This document shows positions 1 to 9,333 of a DNA stretch of 64,000 nt, piece after piece. This DNA comes from Lysobacter sp. ISL-50 (GTDB taxonomy: Bacteria; Pseudomonadota; Gammaproteobacteria; Xanthomonadales; Xanthomonadaceae): positions 1 to 64,000 of the forward strand of contig NZ_JAGGRI010000038.1 in NCBI RefSeq assembly GCF_018612875.1, written 5' to 3'. A program made the position numbers and the translations under genes. Numbering within the stretch: the first letter of the stretch is position 1; each line of letters begins with the position of its first letter. The notes under the pieces are model-generated. The model had not been told where the DNA came from and did no database searches. It was given only the letters and a program-made list of their open reading frames with translations.

Positions 1-1
1 G

Positions 2-832
2 CCGCCGGGCGTGCGCATCGCCACCGGCAAGCCGGCGCCGGTCGCCAGCCAGGCCGAGACCGGCACCTACGGTTCGGCGAAGACCACGATCGCCACCGGC
101 AAGCCCGCGCCGGTGACCCCGGTCGCGTCGGTCAAGACCACGGTGGCGACCGGACAGCCCGCGCCGGTGGCGTCCTCGCTGCCGACCACCGTGGCCACCG
201 GCAAGCCCGCCGTGGTCGCCGGCGCCGCCAAGCCGCTCAGCGGCGGCGCGCAGGACTACCGCTTCGACATGATGCAGAACGGCAAGTCGATGACCGCGGA
301 CGAGTTCGACGCCTGGATGAAGTCGCGCCAGGTCCGGGTCGCCACCGGCAAGGGCATCGACGCGCCGCCGCCCAAGCCGCTGACCAAGGCGGAAAAACGC
401 GCTCTGGCCAAGCAGCAGAAGGAACAGCAGCGCGCCCTGGCGCAGGCCGAGAAAGCCGCGAAGAAGGCCGGCAAGACGCCGCCGGCCACCGTCGTGGCCG
501 CTGCCTCCGCCGCCGCGCTGCCGGCGCCGCCCGCCGCGCCGCCGCCGCCGAGCCCGTCCAAGGCCGCCGCCGTGGTCGCCGCCAACACGCCCAGCGCCGG
601 CGACGTGACTTTGCAGGTCGCCAGTTTCTCCGCGCGCAGCAACGCCGATCGCGCCCTGACCATGCTGCGCGGCGCCGGCATCGCCGCCGCGCGGCTGCTC
701 GACGGCAGCGCCGCCAACGGCCAGAAAGTCTGGCGTTTGCGGGTCGGGCCGCTGCAGGCCGACGCCGCTCCGGAACTCGCCGCCCGTATCGTGGGTCTGG
801 GATTCGGTCAGCCCCAACGCGTTCGCGACTGA
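2..832 (+). CDS. rlpA: C-terminal part of an RlpA-like septal ring lytic transglycosylase (5' truncated by window)
   Basis: The frame is open to the window edge, so the true start lies upstream. The visible part begins with a low-complexity stretch in which an octapeptide close to ATGKPAPV recurs at least four times. An Ala/Lys-rich linker and a Pro/Ala run follow. The last ~75 residues look like a SPOR domain (LQVASFSARSNADRALTML ... VWRLRVGPL), the peptidoglycan-binding module that brings RlpA and similar proteins to the division septum. The catalytic double-psi barrel of RlpA would lie upstream and is not visible, so the name rests on the SPOR tail and on the neighbour: rlpA directly before a PBP5-type carboxypeptidase is a common gammaproteobacterial order. 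Another SPOR-domain envelope protein is possible. Confidence 0.7.
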   Translation, partial: PPGVRIATGKPAPVASQAETGTYGSAKTTIATGKPAPVTPVASVKTTVATGQPAPVASSLPTTVATGKPAVVAGAAKPLSGGAQDYRFDMMQNGKSMTADEFDAWMKSRQVRVATGKGIDAPPPKPLTKAEKRALAKQQKEQQRALAQAEKAAKKAGKTPPATVVAAASAAALPAPPAAPPPPSPSKAAAVVAANTPSAGDVTLQVASFSARSNADRALTMLRGAGIAAARLLDGSAANGQKVWRLRVGPLQADAAPELAARIVGLGFGQPQRVRD

Positions 833-1022
833 ACCTCCGCCGCCGTCCGGCGCTGCCGGCGGCTGCAAGCGCCGCGTATCTGAGGCACGATGCACGGCTC
901 GCGGACCGCAGCAGGAAGGCACGGTCCGGCCACATTCGACGGTTTGCCGCAGGACGCGGGCGCCGCGCCCCAACACCCACCCCCTCGGCCGGCACGGTTC
1001 CGGCCTCCGGAGTAGTTCACAG

Positions 1023-2276
1023 ATGATCGTTCGCTTCACCCCTCGCGCGGCCGCCTTCGCCGCGCTGACCTCGGCCTTTCTGGTCACCGCCTTCGCCGGA
1101 TTCGCCAGCGCGCAGGCGCCGGCCAAGCCCGCCGCCACCGCCGCGGCGACCCCGGCCGCGGCCTTGCCGCCGGCCAGCGATTCGCTGCCGGTTCCGCCGC
1201 CGCCGCAGATCCAGGGCACCGCGTGGGTGCTGATCGACGCGGCCAGCGGCAACATCCTGGCCAGCTTCAATCCGGACCTGCGGGTCGAGCCGGCCAGCAT
1301 CACCAAGGTCATGACCAGCTACGTCATCGCCGCCGAACTCAAGGGCGGCAAGGTCAAGGAAACCGACCAGGTGATGATGACCGAGAACGCCTGGCGCAAA
1401 GGCGGCGCGGCCACCGACGGCAGCTACTCCGGCTTCGCGGTCAACCAGACCGCGCCGCTGACCGAGATGGAAAAGGGCATGGTGGTGCAGTCCGGCAACG
1501 ACGCCGCGATCGCCCTGGCCGAGCACGTCGCCGGCAGCGAAGACGCCTTCGCCGCGCTGATGAACCAGTACGCCGCGCGCATCGGCCTGAAGAATTCGCA
1601 CTTCATGAATCCGCACGGCCTGTCGCAGGAGAATCACTACTCCACCGCGCACGATCTGGCCCTGCTGGGACGCGCGCTGATCCACGATTTCCCGGTCGCG
1701 TACTCGTACAACAAGATCAAGGAACTGAAAGTCGGGCCGATCACCCAGCCCAACCGCAACCTGCTGCTGTGGCGCGACAACACCGTCGACGGCATCAAGA
1801 CCGGTCACCACTCCAAGGCCGGCTACTGCCTGATGGCCTCGGCCCTGCGCGGCGACCAGCGCCTGATCTCGGTGGTCATGGGTTCGACCTCCGAAGCCCA
1901 GCGCGCCACCGACAGCCAGGCGCTGCTCAACTGGGGCTTCCGCTTCTTCGAAACGCACAAGCTGTACGACGCCGGCAAGGCCGTGGCCAAGCAGAAGGTG
2001 TGGAAGGGTCAGTCGCCCGAAGTCCAGCTCGGCGTCGCCGAGCCGATGCTGGTGACCGTGCCGCGCGGCAAGTACGCGCAGCTCAAGCCCAGCATCGACA
2101 TTCCCAAGAGCCTGGTCGCGCCGATCAAGAAGGGCCAGGCCATCGGCACGGTCAAGGTCATGCTCGACGGCAAGGTCATCGCCCAGCGTCCGCTGGTGGC
2201 GATCGCCGCGGTCGAGGAAGGCGGCTTCTTCAAGCGGCTGTGGGACGAGTTCTGGATGTGGTGGGAATCGGAGTGA
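1023..2276 (+). CDS. dacC: D-alanyl-D-alanine carboxypeptidase (PBP5/6 family)
   Basis: This is a 417-residue periplasmic peptidase that trims the terminal D-Ala from peptidoglycan pentapeptides. A signal peptide ends near residue 30 (GFASA-Q) and is followed by an Ala/Pro linker. All three penicillin-binding motifs are present: SITK at 92-95 (catalytic Ser92, Lys95), SGN at 157-159 and KTG at 259-261. The C-terminus (GFFKRLWDEFWMWW) is the amphipathic helix that anchors PBP5-type enzymes to the outer face of the inner membrane. GGAG lies upstream of the ATG. It follows the rlpA-like gene on the same strand and is closed by a clear terminator. Family assignment is firm; the choice between dacA and dacC naming is conventional. 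Confidence 0.95.
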   Translation: MIVRFTPRAAAFAALTSAFLVTAFAGFASAQAPAKPAATAAATPAAALPPASDSLPVPPPPQIQGTAWVLIDAASGNILASFNPDLRVEPASITKVMTSYVIAAELKGGKVKETDQVMMTENAWRKGGAATDGSYSGFAVNQTAPLTEMEKGMVVQSGNDAAIALAEHVAGSEDAFAALMNQYAARIGLKNSHFMNPHGLSQENHYSTAHDLALLGRALIHDFPVAYSYNKIKELKVGPITQPNRNLLLWRDNTVDGIKTGHHSKAGYCLMASALRGDQRLISVVMGSTSEAQRATDSQALLNWGFRFFETHKLYDAGKAVAKQKVWKGQSPEVQLGVAEPMLVTVPRGKYAQLKPSIDIPKSLVAPIKKGQAIGTVKVMLDGKVIAQRPLVAIAAVEEGGFFKRLWDEFWMWWESE

Positions 2277-2310
2277 TCGCTGCGATCGCCCGACACCGCG
2301 GATGAAATAC

Positions 2311-2342
2311 AACGAGCCGGCATTGCCGGCTCGTTGCGTTTT
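2311..2342 (+). terminator. Rho-independent terminator after the carboxypeptidase gene
   Basis: A 12-bp perfect inverted repeat (AACGAGCCGGCA, one-base loop, TGCCGGCTCGTT) is followed by GCGTTTT. It lies between two convergent genes and could work in both directions. Confidence 0.8.
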
Positions 2343-2356
2343 GGGCGGCCGATCGC

Positions 2357-4123
2357 TTACTCGATTCCGTTCATGAACATCGCCACGTCGGTGGCGCGCG
2401 AGTATTCCTCGTAGTCGACATACAGGTAATTGATCACGAAGCCCGCAGGGTTGGGCTCGCCCTGCACCGACATGACTTCGCCGAGATTGCGGTTGGCCTC
2501 CTGCGACAGCAGCCAGACCCCGGTCAGCGGCGTCAGCGTCCACGACAGCAGGAACTGATCGCAGGGCACGGCGGCGTTGGGCGCGGCGCAAAGGCCGTTG
2601 TAGGCCTGGAACTGCCTGAGCTGGCCGGCTTTCATGGTTTCGTAGATCATGGAATTGGAGTACTTGTCGTAGACGCGCAGGTCGCCGAGTTCCGGATGGG
2701 CCGCGTCGAAATCCCGATAGATCCAGACGCCGGCCGCCGGGAACGCGATCGGATAATCGTCGTCGCACACGACCAGGACCACACCGGATTCGGCAATGAA
2801 TTCCCGCATCGGGATGTTCGCCAGGCGCCTGTCCTGCAACGGCTGCCGATACAGCCAGTCGCGCAGTTTGTCCTGCAGCATCGCGACCAGCGCTTCGTAG
2901 GCCGCGCCGGTGAATTTCTCGTAATGCGAAAACTTGAGCACCACCAGCTCTCGGTGTCCCTCGCGCATGAAGCTGGCGACGTCGTCGACGATCTCCGCCA
3001 CGGTCGGGCCGCTGACTCCGCCGTGATGAACGTAAAGGGTGCTGCCGCTCCATTTCGGCCGCAGGTCGAAATAGCGAATGCCGTTGCGCAGTTGCTGGTA
3101 AATACTGAGGTTCTGGGTCTTGCCCAGCGTGGCCAGGGCGCCGTGCTGGTACATGCCCGCGTCGTGCGAGGCGCCGGTGGTGAGTTGCGACAGGGTCATG
3201 TCGCCCAGGACGTCCAGGTTGTGATGCATCCATCGCGCGCGGTTGGTGATGCGCGAGGTCGAGGCCCACAGCGTCTCCGAGTTTTCCGATTCGTGCGCCT
3301 GGATCGCCATGTGGCCGGCGCAGGCCACGCAGGCATGCTCCCCATTGTCGAAATGGACCGCTTCGCCGGCCCACTGGATGCCGTTGTCGCCGATCTTTCC
3401 GAAGCGCTGCAACAAGGTCCTGGACTGGCTGGACTGGAAGACGACGATGACCTCGCCGTCGTCGGTCAGCGCCACCGCGGCATCGCTGCCGTTGCCGAAC
3501 ACGATCGCTTGCCCCCACACGACTTCGAGATCGCGGACCGCGCCGATGCGGTAGTACAGATTGGAATCCGATGGCGAGCGATACACGACCACCGCGACGT
3601 TGTCGTGATTGATCGCGATATTGGGCTGGATTCCCGGCCCCAGTCCGACGTTGCCGCGCCAGCGCAGCGCCGCGTCGCCGATATCGCACACGTTGTACCA
3701 GACCGCCGGACCGGTGGGAGATTGATGGACCGCGACGGCAATACGGTCGTTCATCGCGATGCGCGGCATCTTTCCGCTGGCGTACTTGACCGGGTCGCTG
3801 AATCGGATTTCCGAAGGCCCTTCATCGCCGTCGTCCCACACGGCGGTGCGCCAGGCGAGGTCGTCGTCGCCGAATATTTCCTTGTGCACCTCCATCAACA
3901 GGCTGCCGTTGAAGGCGATGGACGGAGTCAGGCCGCGGCCGTAGACCACGTTCTGTTTCGCCCACAGCAGTCCCATCTGCCGCCGCTTTCCGAGGCGATA
4001 GGCCAAATCGCCGTCGCCGAAGGATTCGTGGACTTCCATGACGCGGCCGTCCCGGCTCATGGCGATGCTTGGCGCGGAACCGTCTTCGTACTGAAGGCCT
4101 AAGCCGAAGAACACGTTTTTCAT
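2357..4123 (-). CDS. PI-PLC X-domain-like phosphodiesterase with N-terminal repeat domain
   Basis: The protein has 588 residues when started at the ATG at 4123, which has AGGA upstream; a longer in-frame start at 4276 lacks support. Roughly residues 1-290 contain about six repeats of ~45-50 residues, each with a core like PxIAMxxxxxVAVVxQS followed by an aromatic/Arg strand. This suggests a beta-propeller or lectin-like fold. The C-terminal half looks like a phosphatidylinositol-specific phospholipase C X domain: TTGASHDAGMY (candidate catalytic His320), YFDLRP, and VHHGG (His366-367, candidate second catalytic His). No signal peptide is visible at the N-terminus (MKNVFFGLGLQYEDG). Substrate and location are unknown; a role in lipid or glycolipid cleavage is inference. 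Confidence 0.7.
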   Translation of the reverse strand: MKNVFFGLGLQYEDGSAPSIAMSRDGRVMEVHESFGDGDLAYRLGKRRQMGLLWAKQNVVYGRGLTPSIAFNGSLLMEVHKEIFGDDDLAWRTAVWDDGDEGPSEIRFSDPVKYASGKMPRIAMNDRIAVAVHQSPTGPAVWYNVCDIGDAALRWRGNVGLGPGIQPNIAINHDNVAVVVYRSPSDSNLYYRIGAVRDLEVVWGQAIVFGNGSDAAVALTDDGEVIVVFQSSQSRTLLQRFGKIGDNGIQWAGEAVHFDNGEHACVACAGHMAIQAHESENSETLWASTSRITNRARWMHHNLDVLGDMTLSQLTTGASHDAGMYQHGALATLGKTQNLSIYQQLRNGIRYFDLRPKWSGSTLYVHHGGVSGPTVAEIVDDVASFMREGHRELVVLKFSHYEKFTGAAYEALVAMLQDKLRDWLYRQPLQDRRLANIPMREFIAESGVVLVVCDDDYPIAFPAAGVWIYRDFDAAHPELGDLRVYDKYSNSMIYETMKAGQLRQFQAYNGLCAAPNAAVPCDQFLLSWTLTPLTGVWLLSQEANRNLGEVMSVQGEPNPAGFVINYLYVDYEEYSRATDVAMFMNGIE

Positions 4124-4426
4124 AGTGGAAGCATCCTGCGGACGGGACCGGTGGCGTCGCGGTAGCCGGCAGCGCCGGGGCGACACTCGTGTTAAGCGGT
4201 GCGCGAGGAAGTTTGTGAATTCGCGGTACCGCGCGAGGTGCGGCAGCGATGCGGGCGGCGCGCGTGGCGGCGGCACGCGGACGATCGAGGTCCGCGCGCA
4301 TTCGGTTTCGGGCTCGAAGGACGCGCTGGAAGACGCAGGTGCGGACCGTTGTCCGGCTGGCGCGACGCGATGGCTTCGGCCATCGTGTCGCGAGCGCTTA
4401 GCGCCGCTTGATGCGGGCGAGTGGAC
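4124..4426. other. Intergenic region between two leftward genes
   Basis: About 300 bases of GC-rich sequence upstream of the PI-PLC-like gene. Apart from the AGGA used by that gene I see no ORF with convincing composition, no strong hairpin and no clear promoter. Confidence 0.4.
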
Positions 4427-5356
4427 TCAGCGCTTGGCCGCCGGCAACTTGCCGATGATCGCGCCGCGGAACTTGGTCGCCAGAGCGTGGAAGCCGGCTT
4501 CGGTGGGATGCATCTCGTCGAACCACTGGCTTTCGCCGGTCAGGGTGCCGCGCAGATCGACGTAGTCGAAGCGGCCGCCGAAGCGCGGATCGTGCTTGAG
4601 TTCGCGCAGGACGTTCTTCTCGAAGCCGTCGATCAGCATGCGCACGAAGCGGCGCCGCTCGTCCGGGGTCTTGGCCGGATCGGCGTTGACCACCGCGTTG
4701 ATATGCGGCCCGATCCACGGCCCGACCTTCTTCTTCAGCAGCGCGGCGACGCCGATATTGCCCGGCGTCAGCGCGCCGGGGCGGCCGATCAGCTGCGGAT
4801 GATCGTAGGTGTGGGCCAGGATCGGCGTGTCGGGCTTGGCCGCCAGCGCGGCCTGCAGGAACAGCGCGTAGGCCTTGCGCACGGTTTCGTACTTGCCCGA
4901 ATCCAGCACCAGCTGGAACGCCGCCTCGGCCGACAACGCGGTCTGGCCGCGCAGAGTGCGCTTGAGGAATTCATCGACGAAATCGTTGCCGCCGGCGCTG
5001 AGCAGGATCATGTCGAAATCGAACCGGTCGTACCAGCCGATGACGTCGTCGATGTTGTCGCGCACGAACATCGAGCGCTTGGGATCGTCGGGATTGCGCG
5101 AAGCGTGGTCGCCGCTGTGTTCGGCGCGGAAGAACAGGCCGCCGTTGCCGAGCAGCGGGACGCCGCGTTCCTCGTCCTCCGGGGCCGGCGACACGATCCA
5201 GTCGAGCAGGTTCATCGCCAGCGGCGTGGAGAACCACGAATCGCCTTCGCAGAAGATCACCGGCGTGCGCTCCAGCAGACGGGCGCGCTTGAGCTGGGTG
5301 TAGAGGCTGCGGAACTGCCCGCGCAAGGGTAGGGCGACGGATTGGCTGGCGGGCAT
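4427..5356 (-). CDS. SGNH/GDSL-family hydrolase
   Basis: This 309-residue protein starts at the ATG at 5356, preceded at good spacing by AGGAG; a longer in-frame start at 5377 has no such site. It carries the SGNH blocks: GDSW at 38-41 (nucleophile Ser40), GGND at 122-125 (oxyanion residues) and WFDEMHPTE near the C-terminus with the Asp-x-x-His pair. SGNH enzymes hydrolyse esters of lipids, sugars or acylated polymers. No signal peptide is evident. It lies on the same strand as the PI-PLC-like gene ~300 bp downstream, so the two may form a lipid or glycan degrading pair, which is inference. Confidence 0.75.
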   Translation of the reverse strand: MPASQSVALPLRGQFRSLYTQLKRARLLERTPVIFCEGDSWFSTPLAMNLLDWIVSPAPEDEERGVPLLGNGGLFFRAEHSGDHASRNPDDPKRSMFVRDNIDDVIGWYDRFDFDMILLSAGGNDFVDEFLKRTLRGQTALSAEAAFQLVLDSGKYETVRKAYALFLQAALAAKPDTPILAHTYDHPQLIGRPGALTPGNIGVAALLKKKVGPWIGPHINAVVNADPAKTPDERRRFVRMLIDGFEKNVLRELKHDPRFGGRFDYVDLRGTLTGESQWFDEMHPTEAGFHALATKFRGAIIGKLPAAKR

Positions 5357-5503
5357 GGGGATCTCCTGAATGCGCATCCGGTGCGCGATGGGCCAAGTTC
5401 TAAACGCTGCGTGCTACAGCATGTTGATAGCGCACGTGCTGCTCAGTGGTTGAGAACGCTCGCCCGGTCCGACGCAGGCCATGGGGCGCTGTTGCAAGCC
5501 CTT

Positions 5504-5649
5504 GTAGGAGGGGCTTTTGTGGGAAGGGCTTTTGTGGGAGGGGCTTCAGCCCCGATGCTCTTGTTCCAGATTGCGATGGGTTTCGACCATATCTGATCGA
5601 AAAGCATCGGGGCTGAAGCCCCTCCCACAAAAGCCCCTCCCACAAAAGA
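5504..5649. repeat. REP-like palindromic element
   Basis: Two outward-facing arms carry GTGGGAGGGGCTTCAGCCCC and its complement around a ~55-bp centre, with extra TTTTGTGGGAGGGG half-units on each side. The whole can fold as one long cruciform or hairpin. The same core recurs at 11647-11700, 29267-29298 and 30645-31085. It resembles the REP-type GTGGGAG...CTTCAGCC palindromes of Pseudomonas and Xanthomonadaceae. The rest of the 5357-5776 gap holds no supported gene. Confidence 0.85.
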
Positions 5650-5776
5650 CTTCGAGGCTGCGGATCGCCGCAGGTTCATGCGTGCTTCCTGGGCTTGCCG
5701 TCGATCGCCAGTAGGCATTCCAAGTGAGGTTTGAGTTTCCGCGGTCGCTTGCGCTTGAGTTATTCACAGTCGCGAT

Positions 5777-6556
5777 TCAACGCGCAGGCTTCGACGACGG
5801 AGTGAGTTCGACCACGCGCTTCCACAACTCCGCCAACGGCTCCTGCGCATTGCGATCGCAGGCGCGGTCGCGGGCGTAGTAGCGACCTTGCACGCAGGCT
5901 TCGAAGAACGCCTCGCGCAAGCCGTTGTGGTCGGCGCACCACACGCCGCTGCGCTGGTTGGCGCTCCACAGCTCGGGCACTTGCCAGGCTTCGCGCAACG
6001 GCGCCAGGGCGCTCAGCGGCAGACGCTGTTCGCTGCGGATGTCGGCGGCCGCCCCCGCTGTCGTGCCGGCATGGAGCCAGTCGCCGTTGCTCATGAGTAC
6101 CCGCGCGCGTCCGCCATCGATATCGATCTGCACGCGCCGGGTATACGACGGACCGGCCGGCGCGCCGGCGATCACCATGATGTAGCGCTCATCGGGCAGC
6201 GGCGGCGGGGGCGGCGGGCCGGGCGAAACCCAGTCCGTGACCGGTCCCGCCGCGGGCTGGCCGGCCGGCACGATTTCGGCTTCCGTATCCGCTTCGCCGC
6301 AGCGCTGCGCCAGGCTCGCATCGGCCGGGCCTTCGCCGACGCGCTGGCGCGGCGTCAGCATTTCGGATTTGCTCAGCAACTGGCGGATATCCGGATCGGT
6401 CGCGTCCATCGGCTGCGGCGGCAGCGCGATCCAGCCGTCGCGCTCGGGTTTGCGCAGCACGGTCACGGCCAGCGACAGCAGCACGGTGGCGAGCGCCAGC
6501 GCCAACAGCCCGCGCACGCGGGGTTTCACCGAGTTCAAGGTCGCTTTCGAGGCCAT
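5777..6556 (-). CDS. Hypothetical single-pass membrane protein
   Basis: I do not recognise a family in this 259-residue protein. Residues ~15-35 form one hydrophobic segment (LLALALATVLLSLAVTVL) after a basic N-terminus, so it is either anchored in the inner membrane with the rest in the periplasm or exported. A proline run (PGPPPPPPLP) sits at about residues 112-121. The C-terminal half has four cysteines and a WCADHNGLREAFFEAC segment that could form disulfides. It is transcribed away from ybeD-lipB-lipA, with about 230 bp of shared upstream DNA. Codon use matches the neighbours, which supports it being a real gene. Confidence 0.6.
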   Translation of the reverse strand: MASKATLNSVKPRVRGLLALALATVLLSLAVTVLRKPERDGWIALPPQPMDATDPDIRQLLSKSEMLTPRQRVGEGPADASLAQRCGEADTEAEIVPAGQPAAGPVTDWVSPGPPPPPPLPDERYIMVIAGAPAGPSYTRRVQIDIDGGRARVLMSNGDWLHAGTTAGAAADIRSEQRLPLSALAPLREAWQVPELWSANQRSGVWCADHNGLREAFFEACVQGRYYARDRACDRNAQEPLAELWKRVVELTPSSKPAR

Positions 6557-6790
6557 CGCGGCGTCCGTGCGAAACAGTCGATGAGGTTAACGGTTCGCGT
6601 GCCGGCGCGGCAGGGCGATCGAGCCGCCGCCGCGCGGTCCGGACAGCATATTCACCTGGGCCGCGGGCGATGCCGGATCTGGCGGTCCACGGCGCGATCA
6701 AGCGTCCGCGGCCGCGCCGCGGGGCCGTTCCATCCGAGCGACACCGCCGTCCCACCGCTGCGCTTGGGTTGCCCCCCACGCGGACCCATA

Positions 6791-7078
6791 ATGGCCGCCA
6801 TGGACATTAATTCCGACAATCCCGATCACGGCTTCCAGTTCCCCGGCACCTTCGAACTCAGCGCGATGGGCGCGGCCGAGGCGGGCCTGGAGCGCGAACT
6901 GCCGCGGTTGCTGCTTCAGGCCGGCCTCGAGGTGGAAACCGAGACCATCCAGTGGAAGCATTCCTCGACCGGCAAGTACGTGTCGGTACGGATCACCTTC
7001 CGCGCCAATAATCGCGAGCAGTACGACCTGGCCCACCAGGTGCTGCGCGAGCATCCGGAAGTGAAGTGGACACTGTGA
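6791..7078 (+). CDS. ybeD: YbeD family protein (DUF493)
   Basis: A 95-residue protein with the compact ACT-like YbeD fold sequence ([11 protein letters not shown] ... [22 protein letters not shown]). YbeD is conserved directly upstream of lipB in many Proteobacteria; its molecular role is not settled. Its stop codon overlaps the lipB start, which indicates translational coupling. A second ATG nine bases downstream (6800) could also serve. Position next to lipB-lipA is the strongest support. Confidence 0.9.
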   Translation: MAAMDINSDNPDHGFQFPGTFELSAMGAAEAGLERELPRLLLQAGLEVETETIQWKHSSTGKYVSVRITFRANNREQYDLAHQVLREHPEVKWTL

Positions 7079-7758
7079 TCGACACCGTCGCCGCGGTGCT
7101 CGGCGGCGTGGTCGCGCCCCCGGCCGCGCAACTGCGCGACCTGGGCCGGCAACCGTACGAGCCGGTCTGGCGGGCGATGCAGGCCTTCACCGACGCGCGC
7201 GACGCCGACACCCCCGACGAGCTGTGGCTGGTCGAGCACGACCCGGTGTTCACCCTGGGCCAGGCCGGCAAGGAAGAACACGTGCTGATGCCGGGCGATA
7301 TCCCGGTGATCCACGTCGATCGCGGCGGCCAGGTGACCTACCACGGTCCCGGCCAGATCGTGCTGTACCCGCTGCTGGACCTGCGCCGGCTCAAGGTCGG
7401 GGTGCGCGAGTACGTGGACCGGATCGAACAGGCGGTGATCGACACCCTGGCCGAATGGAACATCGAAGGCGCCCGCAAGGACGGCGCGCCGGGCGTGTAC
7501 GTGGCCGGGGCCAAGGTCATGGCCCTGGGCATCCGGGTGCGCCGCGGCTGCACCTTCCACGGGCTGGCCTTCAATATCGCCATGGACCTGTCGCCCTACC
7601 AGCGCATCAATCCCTGCGGTTATCAGGGGCTGCAGGTGACCTCGGTGCTAGACTTGGGCGGCCCCTCGGGCATGGAGCAGGTCAAGCCGGTGCTGGTCGC
7701 GCAGCTCGCGCGGCAGTTCGGACTGACGGTCGAGGCAGCAGAGCCGTTGAGCTTTTGA
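7066..7758 (+). CDS. lipB: Octanoyl-[acyl-carrier-protein]-protein N-octanoyltransferase
   Basis: LipB moves the octanoyl group from acyl carrier protein to the lipoyl domains of 2-oxoacid dehydrogenases and the glycine cleavage H protein in the cytoplasm. The 230-residue product has [12 protein letters not shown] at 86-97, GAKVMALG with the conserved Lys150, and INPCGYQGL with the catalytic Cys184. The start is ambiguous: the GTG at 7066 lies inside ybeD, while an in-frame GTG at 7075 forms a GTGA overlap with the ybeD stop and gives 227 residues. It is followed by lipA on the same strand. Confidence 0.95.
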   Translation: MDTVIDTVAAVLGGVVAPPAAQLRDLGRQPYEPVWRAMQAFTDARDADTPDELWLVEHDPVFTLGQAGKEEHVLMPGDIPVIHVDRGGQVTYHGPGQIVLYPLLDLRRLKVGVREYVDRIEQAVIDTLAEWNIEGARKDGAPGVYVAGAKVMALGIRVRRGCTFHGLAFNIAMDLSPYQRINPCGYQGLQVTSVLDLGGPSGMEQVKPVLVAQLARQFGLTVEAAEPLSF

Positions 7759-7760
7759 CA

Positions 7761-7931
7761 GCCTCTCCCGCGCAGCGGGAGAAGCACCGATTTCCCTTCT
7801 CCCGCCCGGCGGGAGGAGTGTTTGATCTTCCTTCCCCCGCGTGCGGGAGAAGGTGCCCGGAGGACGGATGAGGGCGCGCGAATCCGCGGACCCTCACCCC
7901 GCCCCTCTCCCGCGCGGGAGAGGGAGCTAAC
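7761..7931. repeat. Cluster of four CTCTCCCGC/GCGGGAGAG palindromes between lipB and lipA
   Basis: Four short inverted repeats with the arm CTCCCGC/GCGGGAG occur within about 170 bp (near 7763, 7796, 7836 and 7900). The last is the strongest (CCTCTCCCGCGCGGGAGAGG). The same palindrome recurs at 37965-37997. No T-tract follows, so these are dispersed repeats rather than simple terminators, although hairpins here could lower lipA expression or protect the lipB mRNA end. Confidence 0.75.
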
Positions 7932-7954
7932 AGCCAAGAGTCGAAGCGACCCCC

Positions 7955-8989
7955 ATGACCAACCCCGCCTCCAAGTCCATCCCGCTCACGGTCGTCGGCG
8001 CGTCCGAGGATTTCGTGCCGGCGGTGCTGGAATCGACCACGATGACGCCCGGCGCCAAGCAGATCGGCGGCGACAAGATCAGCCGCTCGCCGGTGCAGTT
8101 CGCCGACGTGCCGGTGCTGCGCAAGCCGTCGTGGATCCGGGTGCGCATCCCGTCGGGCAATTCGGTCGCCGTGCTCAAGGCCAAGCTGCGCGAGAACCGC
8201 CTGGTCACGGTCTGCGAAGAGGCCAGCTGCCCGAACATCCACGAGTGCTTCAGCCACGGCACCGCGACCTTCATGATCCTCGGCGAGGTCTGCACCCGCC
8301 GCTGCTCGTTCTGCGACGTCGCCCACGGCCGGCCCAAGCCGCCGGACGCGAGCGAACCGGCCAATCTGGCCCGCACCGTCGCCGACATGGGCCTGAAGTA
8401 CGTGGTCATCACCAGCGTCGATCGCGACGACCTGCGCGACGGCGGCGCGCAGCATTTCGTCGATTGCATCAAGGCCGTCCGCGAGCAGAGCCCGCGCACC
8501 AAGATCGAAGTGCTGACCCCGGATTTCCGCGGCAAGGGCCGCATGGAACGCGCGCTGGAGATCCTCGCCACCAGCCCGCCGGACGTGTTCAATCACAACG
8601 TCGAGACCGTGCCGGACTTGTACGCCAACGTGCGTCCGGGCGCCGACTACCAGTGGTCGCTGACCCTGCTGCAGAAGTTCAAGGCCCAGCATCCGCAGGT
8701 CGCGACCAAGTCCGGGATCATGCTCGGCCTGGGCGAGACGATGGAGCAGGTGCAGGCCACCTTGCGCGATCTGCGCGCGCACGACGTGGACATGATCACC
8801 ATCGGCCAGTACCTGCAGCCGACTCCGCACCATCACCCGGTGCTGCGTTACTGGACGCCGGAAGAGTTCAAGGAGCTGGAGGTCTACGGCATGTCGCTGG
8901 GCTTCACCCACGTCGCCTCCGGCCCGCTGGTGCGTTCGTCCTATCACGCCGACCGGCAGGCCATCGACGCCGGTTTCGCGGACGCCTGA
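7955..8989 (+). CDS. lipA: Lipoyl synthase (radical SAM)
   Basis: LipA inserts two sulfurs into protein-bound octanoyl chains to complete lipoate. The 344-residue product has both iron-sulfur cluster motifs. The auxiliary cluster cysteines are C87, C92 and C98 ([12 protein letters not shown]). The radical SAM motif CxxxCxxC is C113, C117 and C120 (CTRRCSFC). The C-terminal [11 protein letters not shown] is typical of the family and supplies the serine ligand of the auxiliary cluster. It completes the ybeD-lipB-lipA block. Confidence 0.97.
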   Translation: MTNPASKSIPLTVVGASEDFVPAVLESTTMTPGAKQIGGDKISRSPVQFADVPVLRKPSWIRVRIPSGNSVAVLKAKLRENRLVTVCEEASCPNIHECFSHGTATFMILGEVCTRRCSFCDVAHGRPKPPDASEPANLARTVADMGLKYVVITSVDRDDLRDGGAQHFVDCIKAVREQSPRTKIEVLTPDFRGKGRMERALEILATSPPDVFNHNVETVPDLYANVRPGADYQWSLTLLQKFKAQHPQVATKSGIMLGLGETMEQVQATLRDLRAHDVDMITIGQYLQPTPHHHPVLRYWTPEEFKELEVYGMSLGFTHVASGPLVRSSYHADRQAIDAGFADA

Positions 8990-9333
8990 GCCGCATTCGC
9001 CGCGCCTCGCGCGGCGACCACGGGCCGCCCTAGCCGCGGCCCGCGCGCCGGCGCCGCCCGGCACGCGCGGATCGGCCGCTGTCATCGTCTGTCCGGATCG
9101 GCCCGCGGGCCTTGCGAAAACGGCCCGGCGGTCACGATCCGGCCGCGCGATAACGGCCCAATAACGCCCGCGCCGTCCAAACTGAACCGCATTCACGCCC
9201 GCAACGGGCAATTTCGGCAGCGAAGGTGACAGCGCAGGCAACTTTCGGCACTGTGGCCTTGTCGAAAGCCGCACCATCCTCCTGTTGCATCCTCTCTTAA
9301 AGTCCGGCTCTCCCCGGCCGGGAAGACTTCGCG
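8990..9333. other. Intergenic region between lipA and prc
   Basis: About 340 bases of very GC-rich DNA with overlapping CGCGGC-type inverted repeats just after lipA but no T-tract. No supported ORF. The promoter of prc is expected in the last 150 bases, but I cannot point to a convincing -35/-10 pair. Confidence 0.4.
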
